A stretch of 64,000 nucleotides of DNA, from positions 29,549,753 through 29,613,752 of the forward strand of contig OZ020625.1 in NCBI GenBank assembly GCA_963971575.1. Reading direction: 5' to 3'. The DNA comes from Liopterus haemorrhoidalis (taxonomy: Eukaryota; Arthropoda; Insecta; Coleoptera; Dytiscidae). Positions 21,411 through 31,791 of this stretch are shown here, one piece after another. The translations under genes were made by a program, and so were the position numbers. Every line of letters starts with the position of its first letter. The stretch's first letter is position 1. The notes beneath the pieces are model-generated. The model saw only the letters and a list, made by a program, of their open reading frames with translations. It ran no database searches and was not told where the DNA came from.

Positions 21411-21895
21411 AGACAGAGAAAAAGGCAGCAAGAAATAAGAAAATAAAAAAAGACTGTATATACAATGTCAAAATTGTAAATTAAAATAAACGTTAAATTA
21501 GTACTTAACGTTAAATTTGTACGTGGAAATTAGCATGTTAATTAAGAAATTAAGACACTGACAGCGTTGTATCGATAAATTTCTATCAATTTCTACTTTA
21601 CCGATCGATATTTAACTGCTGTTTATAATGAGGTTTTGAGTGTTTCATAGATTTGAAAAAAATTACAATGGAAGAACAAATTTATATCTATGCTCAAAGA
21701 AAATAGAAAAATAGAACAAAACACTATGGCCATAATTATTTTTTTAGGTTGAGACAGTTTCTTTCTGCGCATGCGTCAATTGGAAATCAACGTAAAAGTT
21801 TGTAGTTTGTAAACTCTTAATTTTAATTTACAAGTATAAGTATTCATTTAGAAGGTTGTGAACGCTAACGTACAGTTACGTTTAACAAATATTTA

Positions 21896-22076
21896 CAGGC
21901 TATTCCAAACGTTTAAGCGGAACTAACTGAAATTTTCATTTTCCTAAGTTGTCATTACCTGTCCTTTTAAGGTTTGAAGTGAGCTTTTGCTAAACAAATT
22001 AATCAAAAGCCTCACCTAATTGGTAAAAGTTATGGAATTGAAAATCTAGTTCCTCTTAAACCAAAGAAACAGGCTT
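21896..22076. mobile_element. family E MITE, copy 4
   Basis: TA on both sides (21894-21895, 22077-22078). Inverted ends CAGGCTATTCCAAACGTTTA and the complement of AAGCCTGTTTCTTTGGTTTA. Confidence 0.8.
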
Positions 22077-22094
22077 TACGTTAATTCTAAGTAG

Positions 22095-22222
22095 TAATTT
22101 TAATTTATAATTTTGACATTGTGAATACAGCTTAAACCAAAGAATTTTTAATTTATAATTTTGACATTGTGAATACAGCTTAAACCAAAGAATTTTTTAA
22201 TTTATAATTTTGACATTGTGAA
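22095..22222. repeat. 48-bp tandem repeat, 3 copies
   Basis: TAATTTATAATTTTGACATT begins at 22101, 22149 and 22198. Units differ by one or two bases, so the duplication is recent. Confidence 0.9.
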
Positions 22223-22241
22223 TGCAGTATATGATCTAAAC

Positions 22242-22431
22242 CAGTGGTTCCCAAACTTTTTCGGTTCTGGGCGCCCTGAATGTATTAAAATTTTCCCGCG
22301 GCGCCCCAAAAGGTCCTTACCTCCCAAATTCAAGTGAAGAGAAGGGCAAAAAAAGGTCCTCACCTCCCAAATTCAAGTGAAGAGCAAAAAAAAGTCCTGG
22401 GTCTTCGCGGCGCACAGTTTGGGAAACGCTG
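22242..22431. mobile_element. hAT MITE, 190 bp
   Basis: The ends are CAGTGGTTCCCAAACTTTTT and the complement of CAGCGTTTCCCAAACTGTGC. Flanking 8-mers ATCTAAAC and ATATAAAC agree at 7 of 8 bases, consistent with an aged hAT target duplication. Confidence 0.85.
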
Positions 22432-22439
22432 ATATAAAC

Positions 22440-22976
22440 AACGTTATCAGGAATAGGTCTGAATACTGAAATGGACCTCAATAGTCGGAAACTACCTTTT
22501 TATAAAGCTGGGTCGACTGACCGACTGGATAATATTTAACCGAAAGCGAAGAAGAGGTAGCCAAAAAAAAAGTATGATAATATCAGAGATTATTCTGGTC
22601 CTTTGTAAACAAGCTACGGACAGAATGAAAAGGAAGGATTAGGAGGAAGCCTATGTCCTGAAAAATCTATAAAATACTATGATTATTATTATTATTATTT
22701 AATGTGGCCCAGATATTGGTCTAATGAATAGTAATGATATGTACCATGATACTATGGTTGTGAAGGGTAATCATGTTGAAAATCTGGGACACACGAAATA
22801 TTTTCAAAAATATTTAGGATATTTTTAAAATTAGAAAAGGTGTAGATTAAGAAAATAAAATATTAAGTACCCCACTTTTGTGATAATCGAGTTTTTTAAA
22901 TATCGTTTTCACAATAATGAGATTTATATTACCCAGTATTCGAAACTTCTAAAAAATTATTTGATGAATTAAAAAA
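22440..22976. other. unassigned AT-rich stretch
   Basis: No gene recognised; a short (ATT)n run lies near 22684. Confidence 0.4.
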
Positions 22977-23300
22977 ATTAATGTGAAGTGTGAATTTTCA
23001 TACATTTCTGAAATTCGCAGGTATTTAGTAAGTGAATGATTAATTTTAATTCGAATGTTTAATACCAGTATTTAGGTTTCTAAATATGTGCGTAAGTATT
23101 TTATTTATATAGCAAGGTTCATTAAGATTTTCAAAATTGCTATGGCTTCCATTGGTTGTTTTAAGTCATAACTCCATATCTTATTTCGTGTAGTCAATTT
23201 CAACAATTTCCACTGGTTATTAAATTTACGCTTTAAAATTAAATGCAACATTTGCCTAAATATAACTAGAATTAAAAAAAAATAATTTACAAAACCTTAA
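22977..23300 (+). repeat. family C copy 1, 5' part only
   Basis: It starts TTAATGTGAAGTGTGAATTT and matches family C through GCAAGGTTCATTAAGATTTT and CACTGGTTATTAAATTTACG, ending before the tRNA-like cassette. Confidence 0.85.
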
Positions 23301-23990
23301 AACGGACATTTTTACGGTATAACTCTGACCAATATACAAGTAGGCATAATGATCGTCCAGTGCAATTCTCACATAAAGCAAGCAGTTTCTACAGTTTTGG
23401 TTGGTGTTTTAAGTTTGTAGACCTTTATTAATTAGGTCCTTTATTAGGTATACAATGTACAAGTATTAGAATGGTTATTGATACTTATATCTTTGAATGT
23501 TCTCTATTTGTTACTGTGTCATACTACTCTCTCTATGCACACCGAGACATTTACCGACTAAATATTTTAATAGACAAAAAAAAAAAAATGAATCGCCTTA
23601 TTGGCAATAATAGAATAGAATTTTATTGCTTGTTATCCCACCTCTGTTGTTAGTACATCTAAAGAATTATTAATAGTCAATGGTTTTTAATTCATCAAAT
23701 AATTATTTGTTATTTTATTAGACGTTAGAAATACTGGATTTTTGTAAATAAAATAAAAAAGTGAAACAGTATATAATGATAAAATACTGTTTTTAAAATT
23801 GAAAATTTATTTTAATATTGTCCTTTTAAAATTCCTAAAACTACTGGTATATGTTCGATTATTATGATTTATTTTTTTGCACTATTAATTTTTTTTATTT
23901 ATTAATTAATATATAAAGAAAATTATTGCAAGATTCAGAAGACAAAGAGTACATATTTTAGAGTTGTTTTTAACTTCCAGTATAAGGTCC
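23301..23990. other. unassigned AT-rich stretch
   Basis: No gene recognised. Confidence 0.4.
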
Positions 23991-24617
23991 AGAATACGTC
24001 CCATGGGGTGAATATGTCCCGCGGGATGAATACGTTCCATGGGATGAATACGTCCCACGGGATGAATACGTCCCACGGGATGAATACGTCCCACGGGATG
24101 AATACGTCCCATGGGATGAATATGTCCCGCGGGATGAATACGTTCCGCGGGATGAATACGTTCCACGGGATGAATACGTCCCACGGGATGAATACGTCCC
24201 ACGGGATGAATACGTCCCACGGGATGAATACGTCCCATGGGATGAATACGTCCCATGGGATGAATACGTCCCATGGGTTGAATACGTCCCACGGGTTAAA
24301 TCCAGCCACGCATTGAATACGTCCTATGGGTTAAATATGTCCCACGGGATGAATATGTCCCGCGAGTTAAATCCATCCTACGGATTGAATACGTTCTATG
24401 GGTTGAACACGTCCCGCGGATTGAATTCGTCCCACGGATTGAATACGTCCCACGGGCTGAATATGTCCCGTGGATTGAATCCGTCCCACGAGGTAAATCC
24501 GTATCACGGGCTGAATACGTCCCGCGAGCTGAATACGTCCCGTGCGTTAAATTCGTTCCGCGAACTGAAAATATCCCGTAAGCTGAATACGTCACACGGG
24601 CTGAATTCGTCCCACTG
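23991..24617. repeat. 18-bp minisatellite, about 35 copies
   Basis: The monomer is GGGATGAATACGTCCCAC with C/T and C/G variants. The left half is nearly homogeneous; units decay from about 24300 onward (ATTGAATTCGTCCCACGG types). Each unit can pair GGGA with TCCC, and the unit joints TCCCATGGGA and TCCCGCGGGA are perfect palindromes. Because 18 is a multiple of three, frames stay open on both strands (for example a repeated MNTSHG). I see no promoter, splice or codon evidence that it is translated. Confidence 0.95.
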
Positions 24618-24639
24618 GCTGTAGTTTGCACATCCCTGT

Positions 24640-25330
24640 TCTAAGAAAACGAGGGACTTGAAAGATTCTTTAGACTCTATAGATCTGGATATTCTGAGAA
24701 ACCCAACTTCGAAGATCCTTTAAATTTTGAAGATTTGAAGATCCCAGAAACCACGAAGACTTTAAAAAATGCGAAAATCCCAAAATTTTAAAGAATCCAC
24801 AAACATTGGGGTACCTCAAGGACCAATTTTATTCTGGGGTACCTCAAGAGTCAGTTTTATTTTGAAGTAATTTAACAAATCATAATATGCACTCTTTAAT
24901 AGTCTTCAAAAATCACTTAAAGAACCATATAATATATTTTTTTCTTTAACTAAAACATTGTCATCTAATAGAACTCACATTCCATAAATTTTGCCAGTAT
25001 TCCAATCAATATAAATAACAGAAGTAGTATTCAATCAGATATTTTTGTTACAGAAAAAAATATACCACAAATTTTTATCAATTTTACTTCACAAAAAAAA
25101 ATACAGTTAAACATTCAGACATAGAGACAACAGATATTTTCATCAGCATTTTTTTTTAATAATTCAACTTTGAAAAACTATTAAAAAAAGGCATTATAAC
25201 AACATACAACTCTAACTACTTTTCATACAACACTTAATTTAACGTATTTTTTTAACTAGTAAAAAAACAGTCAAAAATCAAGTCAAATATTTTTTTGTTT
25301 GCATAAATTCAGATGTGCGTGAAAAATAAA
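24640..25330. other. unassigned AT-rich stretch
   Basis: A short run of GAAGAT/TTTAAA words at 24655-24800 may be degenerate tandem sequence. Otherwise nothing is recognised. Confidence 0.35.
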
Positions 25331-25544
25331 TGCCGGTATTACACTGAAACCGACTACGTACGACTGTCGACTATGGACGATTTGGTCGTACGACTTAAGC
25401 TCTCACATTGGAGTATAGAGGAAACTTCCTAAGCGCCCTGACATCTGGTGGCGATTTTCGGAAGATACGAGAGTAACATTGTTTCGTTTTGTTCAATGCA
25501 GAAATACGTGTTTTTTTGTTGTTTGTGTTTTATTTTTATGAATC

Positions 25545-25757
25545 ATGGCAAAAAACAATTCATTTTGTTGTGTGCCGCAATATAAATCGTGTATAAAGAA
25601 GAATCCCACTTTAACATTCCATCTTTTTTCTAAATTAGAAACATATCAATTGAAACGTCCTTTGAAGGTAGGGAGAAAGTGGATCATAACACATAAGTTT
25701 TTTCAGAAATCTTCCCTTATTAAGTTAAATAGAGTCGATACAGAAAAATTAAATTAA
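25545..25757 (+). pseudogene. THAP-domain exon, truncated
   Basis: The frame starts MAKNNSFCCVPQYKSCIKKN and reaches LTFHLFSKLETYQLKRPL, a THAP zinc-finger start in which the second Cys of C-x4-C is replaced by Tyr. After about 45 residues the similarity is lost; the remaining frame runs into the left arm of the palindrome at 25701. The upstream 200 bp share words with the THAP element at 32918 (CATCTGGTG, AACATTTCGTTTTG), so the two belong to one element family. The Trp and C-x2-H residues of the finger are missing, so it cannot make a working domain. Confidence 0.72.
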
Positions 25758-25992
25758 ACAATCCACCTAAACACTACTAGAATTTCTGTGTCCGTAACAC
25801 TGTTTCTAAATCTAACATCAAACAAAAAAAAAAAAAAAAAAAATTAAAAGAAATAAAAATTATAAAAAAATTTGATGTTAGATTTAGAAACAGTGTTACG
25901 GACACAGAAATTCTAGTAGTGTTTAGGTGGATTGTTTAATTTAATTTTTCTGTATCGACTCTATTTAACTTAATAAGGGAAGATTTCTGAAA
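25701..25992. repeat. perfect palindrome, 122-bp arms, 48-bp A-rich spacer
   Basis: Positions 25701-25822 and 25871-25992 are exact inverted copies over 122 bp as far as I can read. The spacer is A-rich with an A run of about 20. The left arm includes the end of the THAP frame. Perfect arms imply a recent event, active conversion, or an artefact of sequencing or assembly. Confidence 0.93.
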
Positions 25993-26008
25993 CAACTTTG
26001 AGAAAATA

Positions 26009-26470
26009 CAGGGTTCGATCCTGGACTTATCATGAACGATCTCATAAACCCTTAGGTACCAAATTAGTTTGAAGTCAAGTGATTTTTTAAAAATCTCCGA
26101 TTGTCAAGTGATTTTGGCCGCCATATTGAATTTTCTCACATGAACCCTGGATTTATCATCAGAAACCTCATAAACCTCCAGGTATTAAATAAGGACAAAA
26201 TCAAGTGATTTTTTGAAAATCTCATCAAGTGGTTTTGGCCGCTATATTGAATCCGCTTTATTGGATCCGCCATATTTAATTTTCTGAATTGCACCCTGAA
26301 TTCATCATCAGTGACCCCCCGTTATAAACCCCCAGGCATTATATTATATTGAAATCAAATCATTTTTTAAAAAATCTTCACTTGGCACGTGGTTTCGGCC
26401 GCCATATTGCATCCGCCATATTGAATTTTCTAAATTTGACCCTGGATTCATTAACAGCCGCCTCAACTAC
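26009..26470. repeat. diverged tandem repeat, about 155 bp, 3 units
   Basis: Each unit holds CCTGGATTCATCA-like, CATAAACCCCCAGGTAT-like and TTTTGGCCGCCATATTGAAT words. The GGCCGCCATATTG phrase recurs at about 26116, 26229 and 26397 with internal duplication. Confidence 0.75.
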
Positions 26471-26860
26471 CTTTAGGTAACATTTTCAGGGGTTTGACAC
26501 CCAAATTGACTCGATTGTGTTGACTTTATAATCGATTTATCGAAGAAAAGGTAGAGGTCACGTGGGATTGGTGGCCATATTTGATAAGTTACGATGTTTC
26601 CGTAAAAGAGCCACTCGGATTTCGAAACTAGACTACAATAAGCATCGAATGAGCCCTGGTAGACCTTTCATAGACTAATATATTTTTGGACAGCATGGGG
26701 TCTCTCGATGAAAAAGAATGACTCATATAATAGTATATTGTGTAACAGCCAACTCTTTGTTCGAAGGAGGAATTAATTTTAATTCTTTAAATAATTGTCA
26801 AATAACAATTAATTACAAAAAATAAACTTAAATGTGTTGTATTATTTAATTTATATTAAC

Positions 26861-26912
26861 CAATCGGAAAATACTTTCTGCGCTAGAGCGGAAAGTATTT
26901 TTCGATTGGGTT
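26861..26912. repeat. hairpin, about 23-bp stem
   Basis: CCAATCGGAAAATACTTTCT and AGCGGAAAGTATTTTTCGAT are inverted around a 3-base centre with about three mismatches. Confidence 0.8.
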
Positions 26913-27217
26913 GCCTTGGATACAAAACACTCCTCAGCAAACACCTATTTTCCACTTTGTTATGGCAACAGAAAACGATAGCTTTCTGATAGGTGAGTAG
27001 AAAAAAGGCATTTACCCCACACAAAATAGTAAAATAAAAGAGTGAAGAGCAATATTAGTCTATAATTCACATGCAAAAAATCGATTTAGTTATTTTTTCG
27101 CCACTAAGTTTGTCATTGAAGTTATAACGCAAAATGACCAACTGCGTTGTTTGCACGACTGACCTATAGTACGACCAAGAGTTGCACATAGTCTGTTCCA
27201 GTGTGAGACCAGCCTAA

Positions 27218-28056
27218 GAAGACTAATATTGACCTAATAATAGGTTCCCAACACCTAAGGGTCAAAGAACTGAAGATGGATAAGTTGACAATTTTTTGAC
27301 TGTTCTTTTTTAAACAATTTTTTATACCAATAGGCAGTTATATATGTAGCAAGTATTACTCATAATATATTGCTATGTTATAAATATTGAATTTTTTTTT
27401 CTAAAAAAAAAAAAAAATAACTAAACTTTCGTCATTCCTTGTGCCAAATTAATTGACAAATTTTTACATAAAGGCAAATACTAGTCAAATCATTCCTAAC
27501 TCAAATTTTTAGAAAACATTTTTTTTCTCATTTAATATACTACAGTTCGACTATTTTAAGCTGGCCGGTGGTTTTTTCCTCTTTTAATATCTCAAAAACT
27601 TAAAAAATTATCGAATAAAACAAAAGGACCGTCTCCTCTATTAATTAATAGGACTTTTTCTGTTTGGATAAAGAAAAATATTGTTTTCTAGAAATAAGAA
27701 TTATTCATATACTATACCTCGTCTTGAATGACGTAAAATCGATGTAAAAATATTAAAATTAAAATTAAAAAAAAATCCATGGACTTCAGAAGATATGTTG
27801 TGGACTTAAAGTCCAAAAAACGGTATAATTTAATTTATAAGTAACATACCTGAGTTTTAAGAAAACATATTATTTTTACCTGTGTAATTTTTGAAATTTG
27901 TTAGTCTTGTAGCCTAAGTCCATGGGAAATTGTCAACTGTTTACCCAAAAGGGTAAAAATTGGTAGAAGTCTTCAATAAAATCTTCAAATCTACCAAACA
28001 ATTGACAAAAAAATAAATTAAACGCTTCTAAAAATTTACATGGGTCTATTTTTCTT
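27218..28056. other. Synapsin 3' flank, AT-rich
   Basis: The 3' untranslated region of Synapsin must lie in the upper part of this stretch, since the stop is at 28059-28057. I could not find a clear AATAAA on the minus strand close to the stop, so its end is not placed. No other feature. Confidence 0.4.
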
Positions 28057-28247
28057 CTACATATCTCCGAATATTCCTGCAAAGGTCTTACGTAGATTCT
28101 TCATTGTGTCTTCTGTATCTTCACCAATGGCTTGTTGGGAGCCCTGGCGATGAAGAGCACCTAGAACGCTCCTAGTTGTGGTTGTTGTTTCTTCAGGACG
28201 TCGGTTTGAAGCAGTTGTACTTGAAGACACAGTTGAAGATTGAGAGG
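28057..28247 (-). CDS. Syn: Synapsin, last coding exon (domain E)
   Basis: The acceptor CTTTTTTTTCCAG ends at 28248. The first two bases complete an Ala codon begun in the preceding exon, and the exon runs 191 bp to a TAG at 28059-28057. It encodes a Ser/Thr-rich linker with a run of five threonines, then MKNLRKTFAGIFGDM. That tail matches the conserved carboxyl domain E of a-type synapsins, which ends in an LRKSFASLFSD-type sequence. Domain E takes part in synaptic-vesicle clustering and synapsin oligomerisation. A family E MITE lies only 45 bp upstream of this acceptor. Confidence 0.92.
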
Positions 28248-28291
28248 CTGGAAAAAAAAGCCAGAAATTTATTTTAAGTTTTATCAAACTA

Positions 28292-28463
28292 AAGTCTATT
28301 CCAAACGATTAGGCGGAACTAGATTTTCAAAGCAATTAATTTTTAGAGATTGATTAAGCTTTTAATCATTTTGTTCAGGAAAAGCCAACTTCAAATATAG
28401 CTAATGACAACTTACAAAAATGCAAATTCCAATTAGTCCTGCCTAATCGTTTGGAATAGACCG
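28292..28463. mobile_element. family E MITE in the last Synapsin intron
   Basis: Ends AAGTCTATTCCAAACGATTA and the complement of GGTCTATTCCAAACGATTA are inverted, with TA on both sides (28290-28291, 28464-28465). The interior matches the copy at 11468. Confidence 0.85.
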
Positions 28464-28465
28464 TA

Positions 28466-29032
28466 GGTGTAACAATTACGACGGAAAAGGAAGTAGTACA
28501 TATAATCTGTTTCTTTAGTTTAAGCGGAATTAAATGGAAGTTTCGTTCTTTTAGGTTGTTCCCGCTTCTAGTGCGACCTTTTTACATTTAAGTAGGGAGA
28601 TTCTTATTCTAACATTTGTATTCAATCAGTAACAATCTAGCAGTTGAACAAACCATGTTTCGGCTTAATATTCTTCTACTCAGAGCGACCTGTAGGGACC
28701 TGTTTCGGTCTCTTTAGCATTGTTGCAGTTCACGAATGTATGTGGCATACATTCATCTCGTGTCTAAGTGTTTGTTCTATGTCAATTCGTAAATACAGTT
28801 TGGAATTATTAAGTATATCGAACGCTACTGTGTGTCCAATCTCTCCATTCCAGACCTGGTGGACCAGAAGGCTACAGCAGCTCAAAGGACCCTTTTATAC
28901 GACCACCAACTACTAATAGGTAAGCCAATTAACCTGTATTTGTATCCAATCTCATCTCCAGCATTCTACGAGTTGTGTAAATTAAGTAACCCGACTGATT
29001 TATTTATTTATTTATTTTTTATTCGAATATAA
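28466..29032. other. unassigned intronic segment ending in (ATTT)n
   Basis: Positions 28505-28560 are a family D/E end fragment. From about 28640 to 29010 the sequence is less AT-rich, contains open but unrecognised frames and ends in a short ATTT repeat near 29000. This could be a retroposon 3' end; I cannot support that further. Confidence 0.4.
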
Positions 29033-29230
29033 TTACAATTCAATATTGTCTCCCTCAAAATAATTTCCTTGGGAAGCCACACAGCGCTGGAGACGGTTCT
29101 TCGAATTCTCATAGCAGTGCTGGAACTCGGATACTGGAATAGCTTTTAGCTGGTCGGTTAAGGACGTTTGAATGTTTTCGAGTGTCCCAAAATGACGATA
29201 TATGACGTTGTTATAAACGATATCCACTGT
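29033..29230 (-). pseudogene. mariner transposase C-terminal fragment
   Basis: On the minus strand this reads RHFGTLENIQTSLTDQLKAI, then PVSEFQHCYENSKNRLQR and ASQGNYFEGDNIEL. It is the same mariner lineage as the copy at 16070-16773, where the matching text is LKGRHFGTLENNQTPVTDQV and so on. Only the last 60 or so residues remain, with no catalytic part. The sequence upstream in that orientation is unrelated, so the fragment is 5'-truncated. It lies in the last Synapsin intron, in the same orientation as the host gene. Confidence 0.85.
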
Positions 29231-29389
29231 ATGAATAATGTTAATTCATAATTTGGTTTAACCAGAAAAAAATGTAGGTAATTTTTGAACTGCTCTCGTA
29301 ATCCTTATTTTTCCCAGTTTACCGCGATTACAAATAATAGCGGAACCTGTTACATTATTTCCCGATATTTTAAATTTTTCCCGTCTTAC

Positions 29390-29618
29390 CTTGACTATCT
29401 CTCCTTCCGACACTACTAAGAGTTGCATGGCCACTATCTGCTGAAGGAGGTTCACTAGAATGGGTAGATGAATGTGTCAAACTACTCAAACTAGAAAGTA
29501 CGCCTCTGGATTCGCTTTCACTTGGGCTGCCCCCAGTTACACTACTTGCCCCAGCCGTGCCGCCACTGCTCACAGAACTCTTACTTGTTGCCTTACTAAT
29601 TGCCGGGCGACACATATT
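29390..29618 (-). CDS. Syn: Synapsin, penultimate exon (Ser-rich linker)
   Basis: Acceptor TTTTTTTTTACAG ends at 29619; donor GTAAGA starts at 29389. The exon is 229 bp and leaves one base over. It encodes NMCRPAISKATSKSSVSSGG, then a long Ser/Thr/Gly-rich low-complexity stretch (VLSSLSSLTHSSTHSSEPPS) and ATLSSVGRRDSQG. It follows the ATP-grasp domain and corresponds to the variable linker of arthropod synapsins, which is usually disordered and a phosphorylation target. RRDS is a basophilic-kinase-like site; whether it is used is inference. Confidence 0.88.
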
Positions 29619-29694
29619 CTGTAAAAAAAAATTACAATTTGAAGCAATGAATTTATTATTTGATGGTTGAAGATAAAAGAATTTTTTAACCAAC

Positions 29695-29959
29695 CTGCAT
29701 TCGATGGGTGACCAATTCGGCAATATGTCTCCTATCCTCTTCTTGAGAGTCACCCATTAAAGTTAAGGCGCTATCATTAACTTCTATAATATGTTCTTTT
29801 CCATCTTTTCCAACTATAATTTCCAAAGCACATATTTCCAGTCCTCCAAATAGATCTGATACTTCATCTACCCAAGTCTTGTATCGTTCTGTCATGGAAA
29901 GCTGTTCCAGCATAGCGCTTCCAGTATTAGTTTTCCAATTTCCAGAAATAGACTTACGC
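29695..29959 (-). CDS. Syn: Synapsin, ATP-grasp domain C exon
   Basis: Acceptor TATTGTTCTAG ends at 29960; donor GTTGGT starts at 29694. The exon is 265 bp and its first base completes the Met codon split by the upstream donor. It encodes [20 protein letters not shown], then [20 protein letters not shown] and [20 protein letters not shown], ending HRMQ. These match the carboxyl half of the synapsin C domain (vertebrate version: [33 protein letters not shown]). The IIEVND segment lies where ATP-grasp enzymes bind metal and nucleotide. Synapsins coat synaptic vesicles and bind ATP; no enzymatic activity is established. Confidence 0.96.
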
Positions 29960-30099
29960 CTAGAACAATATAAGGTATTAGAATTAAAGAAAAAATGCTG
30001 GGATTTTTGGCAAATTATTTAAATTTTGTTTAAAAAAATTAAATGGAAGCTCTTAGTAATCAAATAATGAATAAAAATTATTATCAAAAATCTGTTGAT

Positions 30100-30450
30100 T
30101 TTGATGTGATTATAGAAAATATTCCTAGATATCCAGTATTATGTTGACTTCTTACACTTATTTGTCGGAGAATATCATAATTTTATCAGAATACGTAAGT
30201 GCAAGGGCAGCAGCCTTGGTACTAGCAGAACCAAGATCAGCCGATCAGCAAAAACAGGGCGATAATAGAACAGTGTGTGTTGTAAGGGAGTGTGTTATAG
30301 CTGAGCGATCGGTCTGGATCATTGGGATTGCTACGTGTCTGTTATAATATCTGTTTTAATTATGAACTTTGTTTTATATCATAATTGTGTTTTAATAATG
30401 TTTGATTATTTGTGTGAGTGATAATTGTTATTTTACCACATTTGAGACGA
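30100..30450. other. intronic segment, possible repeat
   Basis: Between two Synapsin exons. It has raised GC at 30200-30330 (GAGCGATCGGTCTGGATC) and a TATAAT word near 30343, giving a solo-LTR look, but no matching ends or target duplication were found. Confidence 0.25.
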
Positions 30451-30454
30451 AATA

Positions 30455-30508
30455 TTAAATACCTACAAAACCCTGAAATGTGTGAAAATACACATTTCAC
30501 AACATTTT
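30455..30508 (-). repeat. family C 5' end, solo fragment beside Synapsin donor
   Basis: AATACCTACAAAACCCTGAA and TGTGTGAAAATACACATTTC are the complement of the family C start. It begins about 9 bases inside the intron, right after the Synapsin donor GTAAGTA. Confidence 0.8.
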
Positions 30509-30517
30509 TTTACTTAC

Positions 30518-30723
30518 ATGAATGCCTTGTAGTTCCCTCCAATTTTTTGGACATGAATATCATATTTTGAGTCTACATAAGGCTCAACAGTGCAATATGT
30601 TCCAGAAACTGCGACAACAGTAGCCATATCTTGGAAATCTGAATTATTTTCCACTTTCACCTTTCCAATTCCTCCATGAGCATGTCCAATTTTTAGTACA
30701 ACAGGAAAACGTGGAGCAGTCAA
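30518..30723 (-). CDS. Syn: Synapsin, ATP-binding exon of domain C
   Basis: Acceptor TTTTGTTACAG ends at 30724; donor GTAAGTA starts at 30517. The exon is 206 bp. It encodes [20 protein letters not shown], then [20 protein letters not shown] and [15 protein letters not shown]. PVVxKxGHAHxGxGKxKV is the synapsin signature, covering the Gly-rich ATP-binding loop. The four exons together give 891 nt in frame, 296 residues plus the stop. All exons before this one, coding for domains A-B and the first half of C, were not found out to 64000. They are either beyond the window or were missed; an intron over 33 kb would follow if they are outside. Confidence 0.96.
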
Positions 30724-31022
30724 CTGTAACAAAAAAAATTTATTAGTATCTGCTCCCAAATTTAAACGTAACTTGTAGAAATTTTCAGCAGTTGAAACAA
30801 TTCAGCATTTTTTAATGTTTAATCAAAATTTAAAAGAGGTTAAAACAGATTTTGCATTGCTATATTTGGAAAAAAATATTGAAAAAACTTTTTAGAAAAC
30901 CAAAAATCACAAAATCAAACAAAAAAGATGTTTTTGTAAAAATTTAAATATGTATATATACATACATACTATGTAAAATTATGTAAATGTTAAGTTGTTT
31001 GTAAAATAAGTTGAATTATTTT

Positions 31023-31678
31023 TTTTAGGGTTTTGTAGGTATGACCAAAAAACCTTTATACCGTCATTTTGTCGTCTGTCTGTCTGTTCGGTAAAAATTA
31101 TAGCCAAACGGCTAAATCTAGAGAGTTGAAATTTGGCATGTTTATACAACTCTGACTCGCACATAGGAAAAATACTAAAACATCTAATAAACATATCCCC
31201 CTAAAAATATAAACAAATATATGCTTATTGAAAAAAAAAAATATGTTTTTAAAATTCTATTTTAATTTTTCTGTTTTTTTTTTGCATATTTATTTTGTTA
31301 AAATTCTAGTTATATTTTAGTAAATGTTGCATTTAATTTTTAAAAGCGTAATTTTAATAATCAGTGGGAAGTGTTGAAATTCTAATTTAATTCTATGTTT
31401 GAATGTATACGAAATCAGAGGGCGGGGCTTATGATTTAAGCAACCAATGGAAGCCATAGGCGCAATTTTCAAAATCTTAATGAACCTTGCTATATAAAAA
31501 AAATAAAAAAATACTGCACATATTTAGAAACTTAAATAATGGTATTAGGTATTCGAATTAAAATTCATAAAAAAATATTTTGACATAAAATTTGTTTTGG
31601 CATCCCAAATAATCATCATTCAGTTACTAAATACCTGCGAAACCCTGAAATGTGTGAAAATTCACACTTCACATCAAT
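31023..31678 (-). mobile_element. family C copy 2, lacking the tRNA-like cassette
   Basis: Read on the minus strand it starts TTGATGTGAAGTGTGAATTT and ends ACCTACAAAACCCTAAAAA, with a short GACA tract. The middle (tRNA-like cassette and GCGTTATTTTCCGAAAACAT block) is deleted, joining about 31230 to 31290. Confidence 0.88.
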
Positions 31679-31791
31679 TTTTTATGTTTTGTAACACTTG
31701 AATATTGTTTTTTTTTGCTTAAGCTTCTTGCACTCTTGTAAATGTACTCTTTTCTAACATAAATAAAACAGTACATATTTTTCAACATATA

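Larger units (their letters stand above)
25333..27217 (+). mobile_element. THAP-bearing DNA element, decayed
   Basis: The ends GCCGGTATTACACTGAAACC and the complement of GGCTGGTCTCACACTGGAAC are similar inverted repeats, each followed by GGTCGTAC words. Inside are a THAP exon (25545), a perfect palindrome (25701-25992), a tandem segment (26009-26470) and a hairpin (26861-26912). No target duplication was found. The boundaries are therefore provisional. Confidence 0.55.

Noticed and set aside
23906..24631. Open frames of 100-128 codons across the 18-bp array
   Set aside because: A period divisible by three keeps all frames open; no independent coding evidence.
28644..29032. Possible plus-strand exon (reads SNLSIPDLVDQKATAAQRT and has a GTAAGC after it)
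   Set aside because: No partner exon, no known family, and it ends in a simple repeat; more likely a retroposon piece.
30141..30347. 68-codon plus-strand frame in a Synapsin intron
   Set aside because: No domain or splice support; lies in a possible repeat.
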